DNA of 46,455 nt from Salinicola peritrichatus (GCF_003206715.1 NZ_PZJU01000037.1:21735-68189), one strand, 5' to 3'; shown: positions 19,132-29,181, counted from the stretch's first letter. Numbers and translations are program-made. Notes: generated by a model from the sequence alone, not told the origin.

Positions 19132-20150
19132 TGCGCCTGCGACCCATTGGGCATCACGATATCGACGAGCTGCAGGCGTTGGCGCAGGAGACCGGCGTCG
19201 GCTTCACGTCGCTGCCGAACAGTCGTGAATTCCTGACGGCCAAGATCGACAAGGCGGTGGCCGCTTTCGAAGGCCGCGTTCCCGAGCCCGAGCGGCTCTA
19301 TTTCTTCGTGCTGGAAGATGAGTCGAACGGCGAACTGGCGGGCTGCTGTGCGATCGAGGCCGAGGTCGGTCGGGATACGCCGTTCTATCACTATCGCGTC
19401 GGCAAGCTGGCCCATTCTTCGGTCCAGCTCGACCTGCACCGCACCATCGATACGCTGTTTTTGAGCTCCGACCACACCGGCGATGCCGAAGTCGCCTCGC
19501 TGTTCCTGCGTCCGGCTTATCGCCGCGACCGCAACGGCACGCTGCTCTCCAAGGCGCGCTGGCTGTTCATGGCCGAGTTCCGCGAATGCTTTCCGGCCAA
19601 GGTGCTGGCGGAAATGCGCGGTGTCTTCAGTCCGGAAGGCGTCAGCCCGTTCTGGCAGAGTCTGGGCAGTCACTTCTTCCCGATGGAGTTCAAGCAGGCC
19701 GACCAGCTCACCGGCATGGGACAGAAGAGCTTCATCGGCGAGCTGATGCCGAAGTATCCGATCTATACGCCATTCCTGCCGCAGGCGGCACGCGACTGCA
19801 TCGGCCAGGTCCACGAGCACACCCGGCCGGCGCTGGAAATGCTCAAGAAGGAAGGGCTGCGCTGGGAAGGCTATATCGACATCTTCGACGGCGGCCCCAC
19901 GGTGGAGGCCTATATCGACGACGTTCGCGCCATTCGCCACTCATCCTGCGTCACGGTCGAGGTCAGCGGCGATCCGCTCTCGCAGCCGGAGCGTCCGGGC
20001 TGGCTGGCGGCGACCACCGGCATGAGCGACTTCCGTTGCAGCTGGATCGGCCGCGGCCCCGGCAAGGATGGCGTGATCACGCTCACCGTCGCGGAAGCCG
20101 AGCGGTTGGATGTAGCCAGTGGCGACCGGTTGAGGGTGCTGGAAACTTGA
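19131..20150 (+). CDS. aruG: Arginine N-succinyltransferase, beta subunit (AruG/AstA)
   Basis: This is the catalytic partner of AruF and the closer relative of single-chain AstA. It has 339 residues beginning directly with the domain (MRLRPIGHHDIDELQALAQETG) and contains GFTSLPN, LFLRPAYRRDRNGTLLSKARW and GVSPFWQSLGSHFFPMEF. Comparing AruF and AruG shows the same block order (SPFWxSxGxHFF, FIxExMPxxPxYxPxL, DIFDxGP), so they arose by duplication. A palindromic repeat follows the stop and separates it from astD by 180 bp, in contrast with the overlapping junctions elsewhere. Confidence 0.93.
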
Positions 20151-20163
20151 GAAGACATCAGTC

Positions 20164-20300
20164 GGAAGAGATAAGCGCCGCGACGCGGCTAGAAGTCATA
20201 AGTTGGAAGAAAAAGCCAAGTCAAAAGCGAAAAGTCGGTTGTTGGGTTTTGTAGTGATGGTTGGATTTTTGCTTCTTCTTTCTGACCTCTTATCTCTTCC
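20164..20300. repeat. Family C palindromic element, copy C2, inside ast operon
   Basis: A 137-bp element with perfect 12-bp terminal arms, GGAAGAGATAAG (20164-20175) and CTTATCTCTTCC (20289-20300). Its interior (from about 20200) has AAGTTGGAAGAAAAAGC then CAAGTCAAAAGC, matching copy C1, and a complementary-looking TTTTTGCTTCTTCTTTCTGA on the right. It fills the only sizeable gap in the ast operon (aruG to astD) and is A/T-rich compared with its neighbours. Confidence 0.8.
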
Positions 20301-20330
20301 TTCTCGTTTCAGAACAACCAGGAGCGACAT

Positions 20331-21800
20331 ATGCACGCCAGGCAACAACTGCTGATCGACGGCCGCTGGATCGACGGCGCCGCCGCGCGTTTCGACAAGC
20401 GCGATCCCATCTCGGGAGAGACGCTGTGGCAGGCCGCGGCGGCCTCGCCGGAGCAGGTCGACGAGGCGATCGCGGCCGCGCGGCGTGCGTTTCCTGACTG
20501 GGCGCGTCGGCCGTTTGCCGAACGCCAGACCATCGTGGAGCGTTTCCGTGACGAGCTGGAGGCCAATCGCGAACCGCTGGCCGAGTGCATCGCGCACGAG
20601 ACCGGCAAGCCGATCTGGGAAGCGCGCACCGAAGTGGGCGCGATGATCGGCAAGGTGGCGATCTCGTTGACCGCCTATCACGAACGCACCGGCGAACGTG
20701 CCCGGGATGCCGGCGGCACGCGGGCGGTGCTGCGGCATCGCCCGCATGGTGTGCTGGCGGTTTTCGGTCCTTATAACTTTCCCGGACATCTGCCCAACGG
20801 CCATATCGTGCCGGCGCTGCTGGCGGGTAACTGCGTGGTGTTCAAACCCAGCGAACAGACGCCGATGACCGCCGATCTGACCTTGCAATGCTGGGAGCGG
20901 GCCGGGTTGCCCGCCGGCGTGATCGACCTGGTCCAGGGCGCGGCGGAGGTCGGCCAGGCGTTGGCGGGCAACGCCGATATCGACGGCCTGCTGTTCACCG
21001 GCAGCGCCAGGGTCGGCGGGCTGCTGCATCGTCAGTTCGGCGGTCAGGTGAGCAAGATCCTGGCGCTGGAGCTGGGCGGCAACAATCCGCTGGTGGTCAA
21101 GGATGTGCGCGATCTCGACGCGGCGGTGCTGACCATCGTCCAGTCGGCATTTCTCTCCGCTGGCCAGCGCTGCACCTGTGCGCGTCGCCTGATCGTGCCG
21201 GCGGGTGAATCCGGCGACCGGTTGGTCGAGAAACTGGCGCAGACCCTGGCCGAACTGCGCGTGGCGGAACCCTTCAGCGAGCCGGCGCCGTTCTATGCCG
21301 GGCTGGTCAGTCCGCAGGCGGCGGAAGGCCTGCTCGAGGCGCAGCGTGATCTCGAGGCCCGTGGCGGTCGTGTGCTGGTACGCATGCAGTCGCTGCAGGC
21401 CGGCACCAGTCTGCTCTCGCCGGGGCTGGTCGACGTCACCGGCTGCGAGGTGCCGGACGAGGAGCACTTCGGGCCGCTGCTCAAGGTCCATCGATACGAG
21501 AACTGGGACGAGGCGATCGAACTCGCCAACGATACCCGCTATGGACTTTCCGCTGGCTTGATCGGCGGCGACCAGCCCGACTGGGACGATTTCCTGCTAC
21601 GCATTCGTGCCGGCATCGTCAACTGGAACCGCCAGACCACCGGCGCCTCCAGCGACGCGCCGTTCGGCGGCATCGGCGACAGCGGCAATCATCGCCCCAG
21701 CGCCTATTACGCCGCCGACTACTGCGCCTATCCGGTCGCCTCGATGGAGGCCGACACTTTGACGATGCCGGCAGAGCTGCCGCCGGGAGTCGTGCTATGA
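20331..21800 (+). CDS. astD: Succinylglutamate semialdehyde dehydrogenase
   Basis: AstD oxidises succinylglutamate semialdehyde to succinylglutamate with NAD+, step four of the pathway. The ALDH active-site residues are in place: N149 in GPYNFPGH, E247 in LELGGNNP and the nucleophile C281 in GQRCTC, with the family's TGS motif at 224-226. Length (489) and the full pathway context separate it from other aldehyde dehydrogenases. AGGAG precedes ATG 20331. The stop overlaps the astB start (ATGA). Confidence 0.95.
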   Translation: MHARQQLLIDGRWIDGAAARFDKRDPISGETLWQAAAASPEQVDEAIAAARRAFPDWARRPFAERQTIVERFRDELEANREPLAECIAHETGKPIWEARTEVGAMIGKVAISLTAYHERTGERARDAGGTRAVLRHRPHGVLAVFGPYNFPGHLPNGHIVPALLAGNCVVFKPSEQTPMTADLTLQCWERAGLPAGVIDLVQGAAEVGQALAGNADIDGLLFTGSARVGGLLHRQFGGQVSKILALELGGNNPLVVKDVRDLDAAVLTIVQSAFLSAGQRCTCARRLIVPAGESGDRLVEKLAQTLAELRVAEPFSEPAPFYAGLVSPQAAEGLLEAQRDLEARGGRVLVRMQSLQAGTSLLSPGLVDVTGCEVPDEEHFGPLLKVHRYENWDEAIELANDTRYGLSAGLIGGDQPDWDDFLLRIRAGIVNWNRQTTGASSDAPFGGIGDSGNHRPSAYYAADYCAYPVASMEADTLTMPAELPPGVVL

Positions 21801-23167
21801 GCATGTCGAGCGATAGCGACGTACGCGAGGTCAATTTCGACGGCCTGGTCGGGCCGACCCACAACTATGCCGGCCTGGCCCATGGCAATGTGGCCTCGAT
21901 GCGCCACGGCGGGCTCGCCTCCAACCCGCGCGAGGCCGCGCTGCAGGGGCTGGCCAAGATGAAGTCGCTGATGGATGCCGGTTACGCCCAGGGCGTACTG
22001 CCGCCGCAGCAGCGTCCCGACCTGGGTGCGCTGCGCGCCCTGGGGTTCAACGGCAGCAATGCCGCGATCCTCGCTCGTGCCGCGCAGGAGGCACCGCAGC
22101 TGCTGCGCGCGGTGTGCTCGGCGTCTTCCATGTGGACCGCCAACGCGGCCACGATCTCGCCGAGCCTCGATGCGCCCGACGGTCGCGTGCACTTCACGCC
22201 CGCCAACCTGCAATCGAGCTTCCATCGCTATCTCGAGCCGGAGACCACGGGGCGCGTGCTGGCGGCGATCTTCCGCGACGAGTGCCATTTCGCCCATCAT
22301 CCGGTGCTGCCGGCGACGCCGGCGTTCTCCGACGAGGGTGCGGCCAATCACACCCGATTGTGTGGCGATCATCACGAGCCCGGCGTGCATCTGTTCGTCT
22401 ACGGTCGGCACGCCTTCGGCGGCGAACGCTCGCCCAAACGCTATCCGGCGCGTCAGACGCTGGAGGCGAGCCAGGCGGTCGCGCGCCAGCATGGCCTCGA
22501 GGATTCGCAGGTCGTCTTTGCTCAGCAGCATCCCGATGCCATCGATGCCGGCGTGTTCCACAACGACGTCATCGCGGTGGGCAACGGGCCGGTGCTGCTC
22601 TATCACGAGATGGCGTTTCTCGACGAGGAGAAGACGCTGGATGCGTTGCGCCAACGAATGACGACGCCACTCATCCCGATACGTGTGCCCAGCGAAGCGA
22701 TCAGTCTCGAGGACGCGGTATCGACCTATCTGTTCAACTCGCAGCTGCTGTCGAATCCGGATGGCAGCATGACGCTGGTGGTGCCGGGCGAGTGCCAGGA
22801 GAACGAATCCGTCTGGCGCACGATTCAGGATCTGCTGCTGGCGGGCTACAACCCGATCAGCGATGTCCTGGTCAAGGACGTCAAGCAGAGCATGCGCAAC
22901 GGCGGCGGCCCTGCCTGCCTGCGCCTGCGCGTGGTGCTCTCCGCGGCCGAGCGCCAGGCGCTGAGCGGCCGGGTGCTATTGGACGACGCGCTGTATGCCG
23001 ATCTGACGGGCTGGGTCGAGCGTCACTACCGCGACAGCCTGACGCCGGACGAGCTGGCCGACCCGCAGCTCGCCGACGAGACGCTCACGGCGCTGGATGA
23101 GCTGACCCAGCTGCTGGAAATCGGCAACGTCTACCCGTTTCAGCGCGAGTCGACGACACGCGCGTAG
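21797..23167 (+). CDS. astB: N-succinylarginine dihydrolase
   Basis: AstB hydrolyses succinylarginine to succinylornithine, CO2 and two ammonia, step two of the pathway. It has the pentein fold with an expected Glu-His-Cys triad: E180 in [12 protein letters not shown]255 in GVFHNDV and C374 in [11 protein letters not shown], spaced as in E. coli AstB. Length is 456. The N-terminus [21 protein letters not shown] is diagnostic (residues 11-31). ATG 21797 overlaps astD; ATG 21803 is an alternative. The desuccinylase astE, usually next, is absent; a convergent SDR begins instead. Confidence 0.95.
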   Translation: MSMSSDSDVREVNFDGLVGPTHNYAGLAHGNVASMRHGGLASNPREAALQGLAKMKSLMDAGYAQGVLPPQQRPDLGALRALGFNGSNAAILARAAQEAPQLLRAVCSASSMWTANAATISPSLDAPDGRVHFTPANLQSSFHRYLEPETTGRVLAAIFRDECHFAHHPVLPATPAFSDEGAANHTRLCGDHHEPGVHLFVYGRHAFGGERSPKRYPARQTLEASQAVARQHGLEDSQVVFAQQHPDAIDAGVFHNDVIAVGNGPVLLYHEMAFLDEEKTLDALRQRMTTPLIPIRVPSEAISLEDAVSTYLFNSQLLSNPDGSMTLVVPGECQENESVWRTIQDLLLAGYNPISDVLVKDVKQSMRNGGGPACLRLRVVLSAAERQALSGRVLLDDALYADLTGWVERHYRDSLTPDELADPQLADETLTALDELTQLLEIGNVYPFQRESTTRA

Positions 23168-23223
23168 TTCAGAGTTCGCCGCTTTTTGAGCCGCCTTGGC
23201 CGCGCCTCGTCCATTCACGTTGG

Positions 23224-24234
23224 TCAACGACGTCGGCTCAGCGCGGCAAGACCAAACAGAGCGCCCGCGACGACCGCCGTGGTGATGACAGGATGCATCG
23301 AGGCCTGGGTGTAGAGGCTGGTTGTGGAAACATGGTGCGGATAGCTGCCACGTTCGCGCATATCGATGCCGGGTTCGTGCAGGGCAAAAGCGTGACGATG
23401 CTCCGCGTGCCCCGACTTCTGCCGATCGATCATCGGACCTTTCATGATGCGATCGGTCAGACGCGGCGCGAGGTCGCCGAGCATCGCGATCGCCTTGCTG
23501 CCGCCTCCGGCACGGATATCGCGTTTGGGATGGACGGCGCAATGCAGGATCGCCTTGGCGACGACGCTCGGCTCATATAGCGGAGGCGGCAGGCTGGGTT
23601 CCTGCTCGAGATGGTTGTGGGCGTGCTCGGCATAGGGCGTGGCGATGCTGGCGGGTTTGACCAGGGTGACGGAAATCGGCGCGCCCAAGGCCTCGAGCTC
23701 CATGCGCAGCGCATCGGTAAAGCCCTTGATGGCATGCTTGGAGGCGGAATACATGCCCTGAATCGGGATCGCGCGGTCGGATACCAGCGAACCCAGATTG
23801 ATGATCGCGCCGCCGTGCCCCGCGGTGCGTGTGGAGAGATAACGCGCCGCTTCCAGCGAGCCGTGAACGACGCCCCAGAAGTTGGTCTCGAACAGCTTGC
23901 GATGATCTTCCAGCGGCACATCGAGCATATAGCCGTACACCGACACCCCGGCGTTGTTGATCCAGGTATCGAAGCCGCCGAAATGCTCGAACGCGGTTTC
24001 GGCGATGCCATGCACCTGAGCGGGATCGCCCACGTCGGCCACGGCGTGCACCGCCTCGGTGCCACGCTGGCGGAGTTCCTCCACCAGCTGAATCAGCGTG
24101 TCTTCGTTGCGCGCCGAAACCACGAGGCGCGCGCCGCGATCGGCGGCCATGCGCGCCGTGGATAGACCGATGCCGGAGGTCGCGCCGGTAATCACGACGA
24201 CCTGATCTTCGAGGTGCTTCAGTTTGATGCCCAT
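23224..24234 (-). CDS. SDR oxidoreductase with C-terminal membrane helix
   Basis: A 336-residue SDR. The Rossmann motif TGATSGIG is at 16-23, NNAG at 93-96, catalytic S149 in NLGSLVS and Y162/K166 in YSASK. After the SDR domain (to about residue 245) come a basic stretch and a hydrophobic segment close to the C-terminus, PVITTAVVAGALFGLAAL, followed by SRRR, predicted as a tail anchor in the inner membrane. This architecture is known among proteobacterial SDRs of unknown substrate. The gene converges with astB and lies on the same strand as the CynX-like gene, with 119 bp between them. Confidence 0.87.
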   Translation of the reverse strand: MGIKLKHLEDQVVVITGATSGIGLSTARMAADRGARLVVSARNEDTLIQLVEELRQRGTEAVHAVADVGDPAQVHGIAETAFEHFGGFDTWINNAGVSVYGYMLDVPLEDHRKLFETNFWGVVHGSLEAARYLSTRTAGHGGAIINLGSLVSDRAIPIQGMYSASKHAIKGFTDALRMELEALGAPISVTLVKPASIATPYAEHAHNHLEQEPSLPPPLYEPSVVAKAILHCAVHPKRDIRAGGGSKAIAMLGDLAPRLTDRIMKGPMIDRQKSGHAEHRHAFALHEPGIDMRERGSYPHHVSTTSLYTQASMHPVITTAVVAGALFGLAALSRRR

Positions 24235-24353
24235 GTCCGCTCTCCTTGTCCGTCCTGACGTGCCATGCTTTCACTCCAGGCATGGCCTCTTTCCTGAGTC
24301 GTGACCTTAAGGATAGGAGGCGTGTAGCAATTGCAAAGCGAAGCGGCGCGGTT

Positions 24354-25553
24354 TTACTCCTCTCCCAGCCTGACCATCTTCGGCCGGCCGATCAGTACCC
24401 CGGCCACGCTCTGCCCGGCGAGCAGCACGATCAGGAAGATCAGCGATAGCTGCCAGTCGCCGCTCAGGCCATGCAGGGCACCGAACAGCAGCGGGCCGCT
24501 GGCGCCCATCAGGTAACCGATGCTCTGGGACATGCCCGAGAGCATGGCGGCGTGCTGGGGCTGTCGCGTACGCAGCACGATCATGGTCAGCGCGAAGCTG
24601 AAGCAGCCGCCCTGGCCGGCGCCGAGCAGCAGCGCCCAGAGAATCGGCGAGGCGGTGGGCGCCAGCAGCAGGCCGAACAGCGCGATGGCGACCAGTGCGC
24701 AGAGTCCCAGCACCAGCAGGCTGTGGTGGGTGAGGCGCGAGGCCAGCCGGGCGATGAAGTAGCTGCCCGGGATGCTGGTCAGGTTGATCAGCGAGAGCAT
24801 GATCCCGGCGGTCGCCTCGGGTACGCCGGCCTGGATTGCCACCGCCGGCACCCAGGTCTGCAGGGTGTAGAAGCCGAGTGACTGAGCGCCCATGAACAGC
24901 GTCAGGGTCCACGCCACCGGATTCCTGAACAGGCGCGACATCGGCGGGCGGCGCGTGGCGGCCTGTTCTTCCGGTGCCAGAGATAGCGCCACGCGCCACC
25001 ACACGATGGCGGAACCGATGCCGAAGACGGCCCACAGCCAGATCGGCGTGGACCAGCTCCCCGAAAGATTCATCAGCGGAATCGCGCTGCCGGCACTGAT
25101 CGTGGCGCCGACGCCCATCATCACTGTATAGAGTCCCATGGTGCGGCCCAGGCGATCGCCGCGGTCGCGCTTGACCAGGCTCGGCATGAAAACGTTGCCG
25201 AAAGCGATGCCCAGTCCCGCGCACAGCGTTCCCAGCAGCATGATCGTCAGGCTCTCGACGCCGCGCAACACGCCGCCGATGGCGATCAGCGTGATGGCGC
25301 AGGCGATGGCGCGGTCGAGGCCGACTCGGTCGGCGAATCCCGGCGCCAACGGCGAGAGCAGCCCGAAGCAGAGAATCATTCCGGTGGTGAACAGGCTTGC
25401 CGTGCCGGCGCCGATGGAGAGCGTCGACATGATCGGATCGAGCACCGGGCCGATCACCACGATCGGCGCACGCAGGTTGATCGCCGCCAGGCCGAAGGCC
25501 AGTAGCCACAGCCAGGCTGGTAACGGAGAACGGGAAGTCGATGCTGAAGACAC
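24354..25553 (-). CDS. MFS transporter, CynX/NimT type
   Basis: A 399-residue major facilitator protein with about 12 hydrophobic helices. LAAINLRAPIVVIGPVLDPI near the N-terminus and the LFTTGMILCFGLLSPLAPGFADRVG region (residues about 55-80, quoted in part) are typical of the cyanate/nitroimidazole (CynX, NimT) group, many of which export small organic compounds. The frame is open to 25616; I choose GTG 25553, with AGGTGG six bases upstream, over ATG 25592, which has no ribosome site. The substrate is unknown. It is divergent from the TetR gene, whose operator is 148 bp upstream, so shared control is possible. Confidence 0.84.
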   Translation of the reverse strand: MSSASTSRSPLPAWLWLLAFGLAAINLRAPIVVIGPVLDPIMSTLSIGAGTASLFTTGMILCFGLLSPLAPGFADRVGLDRAIACAITLIAIGGVLRGVESLTIMLLGTLCAGLGIAFGNVFMPSLVKRDRGDRLGRTMGLYTVMMGVGATISAGSAIPLMNLSGSWSTPIWLWAVFGIGSAIVWWRVALSLAPEEQAATRRPPMSRLFRNPVAWTLTLFMGAQSLGFYTLQTWVPAVAIQAGVPEATAGIMLSLINLTSIPGSYFIARLASRLTHHSLLVLGLCALVAIALFGLLLAPTASPILWALLLGAGQGGCFSFALTMIVLRTRQPQHAAMLSGMSQSIGYLMGASGPLLFGALHGLSGDWQLSLIFLIVLLAGQSVAGVLIGRPKMVRLGEE

Positions 25554-25700
25554 GAACGGCCACCTGTTGTGAGCGGGACGGCATCTTAGCATCGATGAAT
25601 CGTCAGGCGGACCCAACCTTGATCGAATGGTCCAGCTTCAGGTGACGGGCAAGTGGCGGTGTCAGTGTGCCGACTCGTAGCGAAGTCCAGGCTTGCATGG

Positions 25701-25718
25701 GTAAAATGATCGTTTTAC
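25701..25718. promoter_or_regulatory. TetR operator 1 (upstream of tetR)
   Basis: GTAAAATGATCGTTTTAC is an 18-bp near-perfect palindrome ending 9 bp before the tetR ATG. Its reverse complement differs at one position from a second site at 26351. A possible promoter, TTGCAT (25693-25698), 17 bp, TACATT (25716-25721), overlaps it almost completely, as expected for autorepression. Confidence 0.75.
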
Positions 25719-25727
25719 ATTGAGGCC

Positions 25728-26252
25728 ATGGATATTCGCACACGACTCATCTCGACCGCCGAGCGACTTTTCGACCGGTACGGTTTCACCGCCACCGGCA
25801 TGGACCGGCTGACGCAGGCCGCAGGGATCTCCAGCCGCACGCTCTACAAGCACGTCGGCAGCAAGAACGGTCTGATGGCGGCCGTCCTGGGCGAACGGGA
25901 TCGTCGCTTTCATCGCTTGATGACTGTCGACAGCGTCGATGCGCTGTTCGCCTCACTGGAAACGTGGATCGACCAGGAAGGCGCGCGGGGCTGTCTGTTC
26001 CTGCGGGCCTGGGGAGAAACCGGCGGTGACGTACCGGAGATCGCCGAGGCGATGGCGCGACACAAGCAGCGCCTGCAGGAACGCATCGACGAAATCGTCG
26101 TGGCGGAGATCGGCCGCCGCGACGACGAACTCGCCGAAGCGCTTCTGCTGCTGTTCGAGGGCGCGACCCATGCCGCGGCCTATAGCGGCAGCGCGGCTAT
26201 CGCCGGCGCTCGCCGGGCAGCGCGGCGGCTGATCACGGACGCCCGCGCTTAG
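25728..26252 (+). CDS. TetR-family transcriptional repressor
   Basis: A 174-residue TetR-type regulator. The HTH domain covers residues 1-50 (LISTAERLFDRYGFTATGMDRL then AAGISSRTLYKHVGSKNGL); the all-helical C-terminal domain would bind a ligand. It is shorter than the usual 190-200 residues. The operator just upstream and the matching site before the MFS gene at 26432 indicate that it represses both itself and that transporter. The ATG is preceded by only a poorly spaced GAGG, so a leaderless transcript is possible. Confidence 0.87.
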   Translation: MDIRTRLISTAERLFDRYGFTATGMDRLTQAAGISSRTLYKHVGSKNGLMAAVLGERDRRFHRLMTVDSVDALFASLETWIDQEGARGCLFLRAWGETGGDVPEIAEAMARHKQRLQERIDEIVVAEIGRRDDELAEALLLLFEGATHAAAYSGSAAIAGARRAARRLITDARA

Positions 26253-26350
26253 CGGATGCCGTTCGGGCACGGCAATCAATAACTCTGACAGCCTGACAGC
26301 ACCATGGCTCTATCCTCCGGTCAAGGCCGGCGGATTCGCTACGACTGTAA

Positions 26351-26368
26351 GGAAAACGATCATTTTAC
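26351..26368. promoter_or_regulatory. TetR operator 2 (upstream of the MFS gene)
   Basis: GGAAAACGATCATTTTAC matches the reverse complement of operator 1 at 17 of 18 positions. It lies 63 bp before the start of the YbfB-like transporter gene. Confidence 0.75.
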
Positions 26369-26431
26369 ATCACGGCTATTGTCTGGGGCGTTTCGGTAGC
26401 GTCCGATTCATCAGCCAAGGAGAATTCCGAT

Positions 26432-27751
26432 ATGACCCGCCAAGAACGTCGACTGGTCATTGCCGGCACCATGCTGATCGGCGTGAGCTACGGACTGGCG
26501 CGCTTCGCCTACGGTCTGTTCCTGCCGAGCATGCGCGACGATGTCGGCTTGAGCTCCGCCGCGGCCGGCATCATCGCTAGCGGTGCCTATGTCGGCTATT
26601 GCGTTGCCATCGTGACCAGCGCGCTACTGGTGGAGCGTCTCGGCGCGCGCCGGATGGCGGTCGCCGCAGCACTGATCGCAGCAGGTGGCATGGCAGTCGT
26701 CGCCGTCAGCACCAGTGCGATTTGGTTGGCCGGCGGCGTTCTGTTCGCGGGGCTGAGCACCGGGCTGGCATCGCCGCCCATGGCACAGGCGGTCTCGAGC
26801 GCGGTCCCGGTGGACAGGCAGGGACGCGCCAATACCGTCATCAATGCCGGCACCAGCCTCGGTGTCGCCGTCTCCGGGCCGGTCGCCTTTCTTGCCACCG
26901 GCCAGTGGCGGATCGCCTATGCCGTCTTCGCCGTTGCTGCGCTGCTCAATGCGTTACTGCTGTTGATCAGTGTGCCGCGAGCGAATGCCGGTGGCGACCG
27001 TCGGCGTGATGTCCGGCAACAGGTTCATGGCGGAGCTCTCCAGCGCCCGCGTGCGCTGGTGCTGATCGCGGCGGCCACCGGCATGGGCATGGCCAGCGCC
27101 GCTTTCTGGACCTTCTCCAGCGATGTCATCCTCACGCAGGGGCATCTCGATCAGGGCGTGGCCAATGTGACGTGGATCGTGATCGGCATGGCCGGACTGG
27201 CGGGCGCGGCGGCCGGCGATCTGATCGACCGACTTGGGCTCAATGTCGTCCATCGGGGGACGCTGGCAATGCTGGCGCTGTCGTTGTGGCTATTGGTATT
27301 GAGCCCCTCGAACCTGCCGATGGTGTTCGTCTCCGCGGGCCTCTTCGGCGCCGCCTATATCATGCTCACCGGGGTCTATCTGGTCTGGGGCGTCAGGCTC
27401 TACGCGGATCGGCCGGCGATCGGGCTGGGGCTGCCTTTTCTGATGATCGCTATCGGCCAGGTCATCGGCTCGCCGTTGGCCGGCTATCTGATCGGCAGCG
27501 CAGGATACACTGTCTGCTTCGTTGTCTTTGCGGTGATCGCCCTGGCGACGGTGCTGGCCGGATATCACTCGGATAGGCAGGGGAGCGGCACGGAGCCGAG
27601 TCAAAACGTTTCCCCGCGGATGGATATGGCACGCCCGCCGTCACCCCCGATCCCGCGCTTCTACATGCCGGCCATGCCGCCGCTGTGGTTGATCGAGAAG
27701 ATCGGCCGGAGACTCGGCGGTTGGCTTGGTGCCCGGACCGATAGACGCTGA
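26432..27751 (+). CDS. MFS transporter, YbfB/YjiJ type
   Basis: A 439-residue membrane protein with about 12 helices. The first helices read TMLIGVSYGLARFAYGLFLPS and contain the GxxYGxARFAYG-like signature of the YbfB family; GLSTGLASPPMAQAVSSAV forms helix four. The C-terminal 60 residues after about 380 are hydrophilic and proline-rich and end in a basic stretch, an unusual extension. AAGGAG precedes the ATG. With the TetR gene and its shared operator this is a typical repressor-exporter pair; the inducing compound is unknown. It converges with the amidase gene. Confidence 0.85.
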   Translation: MTRQERRLVIAGTMLIGVSYGLARFAYGLFLPSMRDDVGLSSAAAGIIASGAYVGYCVAIVTSALLVERLGARRMAVAAALIAAGGMAVVAVSTSAIWLAGGVLFAGLSTGLASPPMAQAVSSAVPVDRQGRANTVINAGTSLGVAVSGPVAFLATGQWRIAYAVFAVAALLNALLLLISVPRANAGGDRRRDVRQQVHGGALQRPRALVLIAAATGMGMASAAFWTFSSDVILTQGHLDQGVANVTWIVIGMAGLAGAAAGDLIDRLGLNVVHRGTLAMLALSLWLLVLSPSNLPMVFVSAGLFGAAYIMLTGVYLVWGVRLYADRPAIGLGLPFLMIAIGQVIGSPLAGYLIGSAGYTVCFVVFAVIALATVLAGYHSDRQGSGTEPSQNVSPRMDMARPPSPPIPRFYMPAMPPLWLIEKIGRRLGGWLGARTDRR

Positions 27752-27816
27752 AGCCAACGGTGAGGTCGCCGGCCAGGCGAGCGCATCTTCCCGAGACATC
27801 GTTACAGCGGGCGCCA

Positions 27817-29181
27817 TCACGCATCCAGCATCGCTTCCACGACGCAGGCGTGCTGCAGCAGCGCCGCGTCGTCGCCCTGGGGGCGCGACAGCATCAGGCC
27901 GATCGGCAAGTCGCTACCTGCCGGAAAGTAAGGCAACGAGATCGAGGCGGCGTCGAGGTAGTTGAAGACGCTGGTGTTGCGCAGCACCAGCCGGTTTGCC
28001 CGCTGAAACGCGGCGGCGTCGTTCTCGAGTTCGGCCCGCTTTGGCGGAAGAGTAGCCACGGTGGGCAGCAGTACGGCGTCGAATCCTGCCACTTCCTCTT
28101 TGAAGCGGCGTTGCCAGCCCGTCCTCGGCCACAGGCGCTGGAGATAGTCGGCCGCGCTGACGCCGTGGCCGCCGTTCAAGCGCTCGGCAATCAGTGGGTC
28201 ATAGTCGGACTCGGCGCGTTCCAGCATTGCGCGGTGCAGCGCGGCGGCTTCCGGCACCACCAGGCCGCCTTGCTGATTGATCGCCAGGGTACCGTCGATG
28301 GCGGCCATCGGCAGGCGTTCGATATGGCAGCCCAGCTTTTCGAGCCGGGCCACGGCCGCTTCGAAGCCATCGCGGACGGTATCATCCAGTTCGCCCAACA
28401 GGCCGCCTTCGGCAATCGCCAGGCGCAGCGGGCGCGGGGTGGGATCGAGCACCGGCATCGGCTGGCCGGCGAGTACCGACCACAGCCGGGCGCAGCAATC
28501 GACGCTGGGGGCGATCGGGCCGACGCAGTCGAGACTCGGTGCCAGCGGATAGGCGCCTTCGCCGGGCACCGCTTCCTGGCTGGGCTTGAACCCGGTCAGG
28601 CCGCAGAAGGCCGCCGGAATCCGCAGCGAGCCGCCGGTGTCGCTGCCGAGCGTGGCGGCAGCCAGGCCGAAGGCCACGGAAGCGGCACCGCCGGAGGTCG
28701 AGCCGCCGGTGATGCGATCGGCATCGAACGGGTTGGGCGGCGTACCGTAATGCCGATTGAGCCCAAGCCCGGAGAACGCGAACTCGCTCATGTTGGTGCG
28801 GCCGGTCAGTACCGCCCCCGCCCGGCGCAAGCGCTCGACGGCGGGGGCGTCTGCGCCGGCCGGCGGCGCACCGCGGAGCACCTTGGAGGCGGCCTTGGTG
28901 ATCTCGCCGCGCACGTCGAACAGATCCTTGATGCTGAGCGTCAGGCCAGCCAGCGGGGCGCCGGCATCGATGCGTGGCAGTTGTGCTCGCAGGCGATCGG
29001 CGTCGAATTCGATGAATGTCTTCGCGACAACGTCCGGTTGCGCCTGGACGCGCTCGGCAAGCACCTCGACGGCATCGCCCGGGGTGAAGTCTCCGCGCAG
29101 AAAGGCGGCCCGCCAATCCGCCAGCCGGCGTTGGCGGGGAGGGCGCGACCAGAAGGCTCGTGCTGCGTCCTGTCCGTTCAT
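27817..29181 (-). CDS. Amidase-signature family hydrolase
   Basis: A 454-residue amidase-signature enzyme, hydrolysing C-N bonds of amides or ureides. The Ser-cisSer-Lys triad is present: K85 in LSIKDLFDV, S161 in GGSTSGG and nucleophile S185 in GSDTGGSLRIP; the S-S spacing of 24 fits the family. The DPTPRPLRLAI segment and glycine-rich insert resemble allophanate-hydrolase/AtzF or mandelamide-hydrolase groups only loosely. It is the last gene of the DUF1445-TRAP cluster and overlaps the DUF2848 gene by four bases (ATGA), so these two proteins probably act in sequence. I chose the 29181 start over the open frame to 29496. Confidence 0.86.
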   Translation of the reverse strand: MNGQDAARAFWSRPPRQRRLADWRAAFLRGDFTPGDAVEVLAERVQAQPDVVAKTFIEFDADRLRAQLPRIDAGAPLAGLTLSIKDLFDVRGEITKAASKVLRGAPPAGADAPAVERLRRAGAVLTGRTNMSEFAFSGLGLNRHYGTPPNPFDADRITGGSTSGGAASVAFGLAAATLGSDTGGSLRIPAAFCGLTGFKPSQEAVPGEGAYPLAPSLDCVGPIAPSVDCCARLWSVLAGQPMPVLDPTPRPLRLAIAEGGLLGELDDTVRDGFEAAVARLEKLGCHIERLPMAAIDGTLAINQQGGLVVPEAAALHRAMLERAESDYDPLIAERLNGGHGVSAADYLQRLWPRTGWQRRFKEEVAGFDAVLLPTVATLPPKRAELENDAAAFQRANRLVLRNTSVFNYLDAASISLPYFPAGSDLPIGLMLSRPQGDDAALLQHACVVEAMLDA

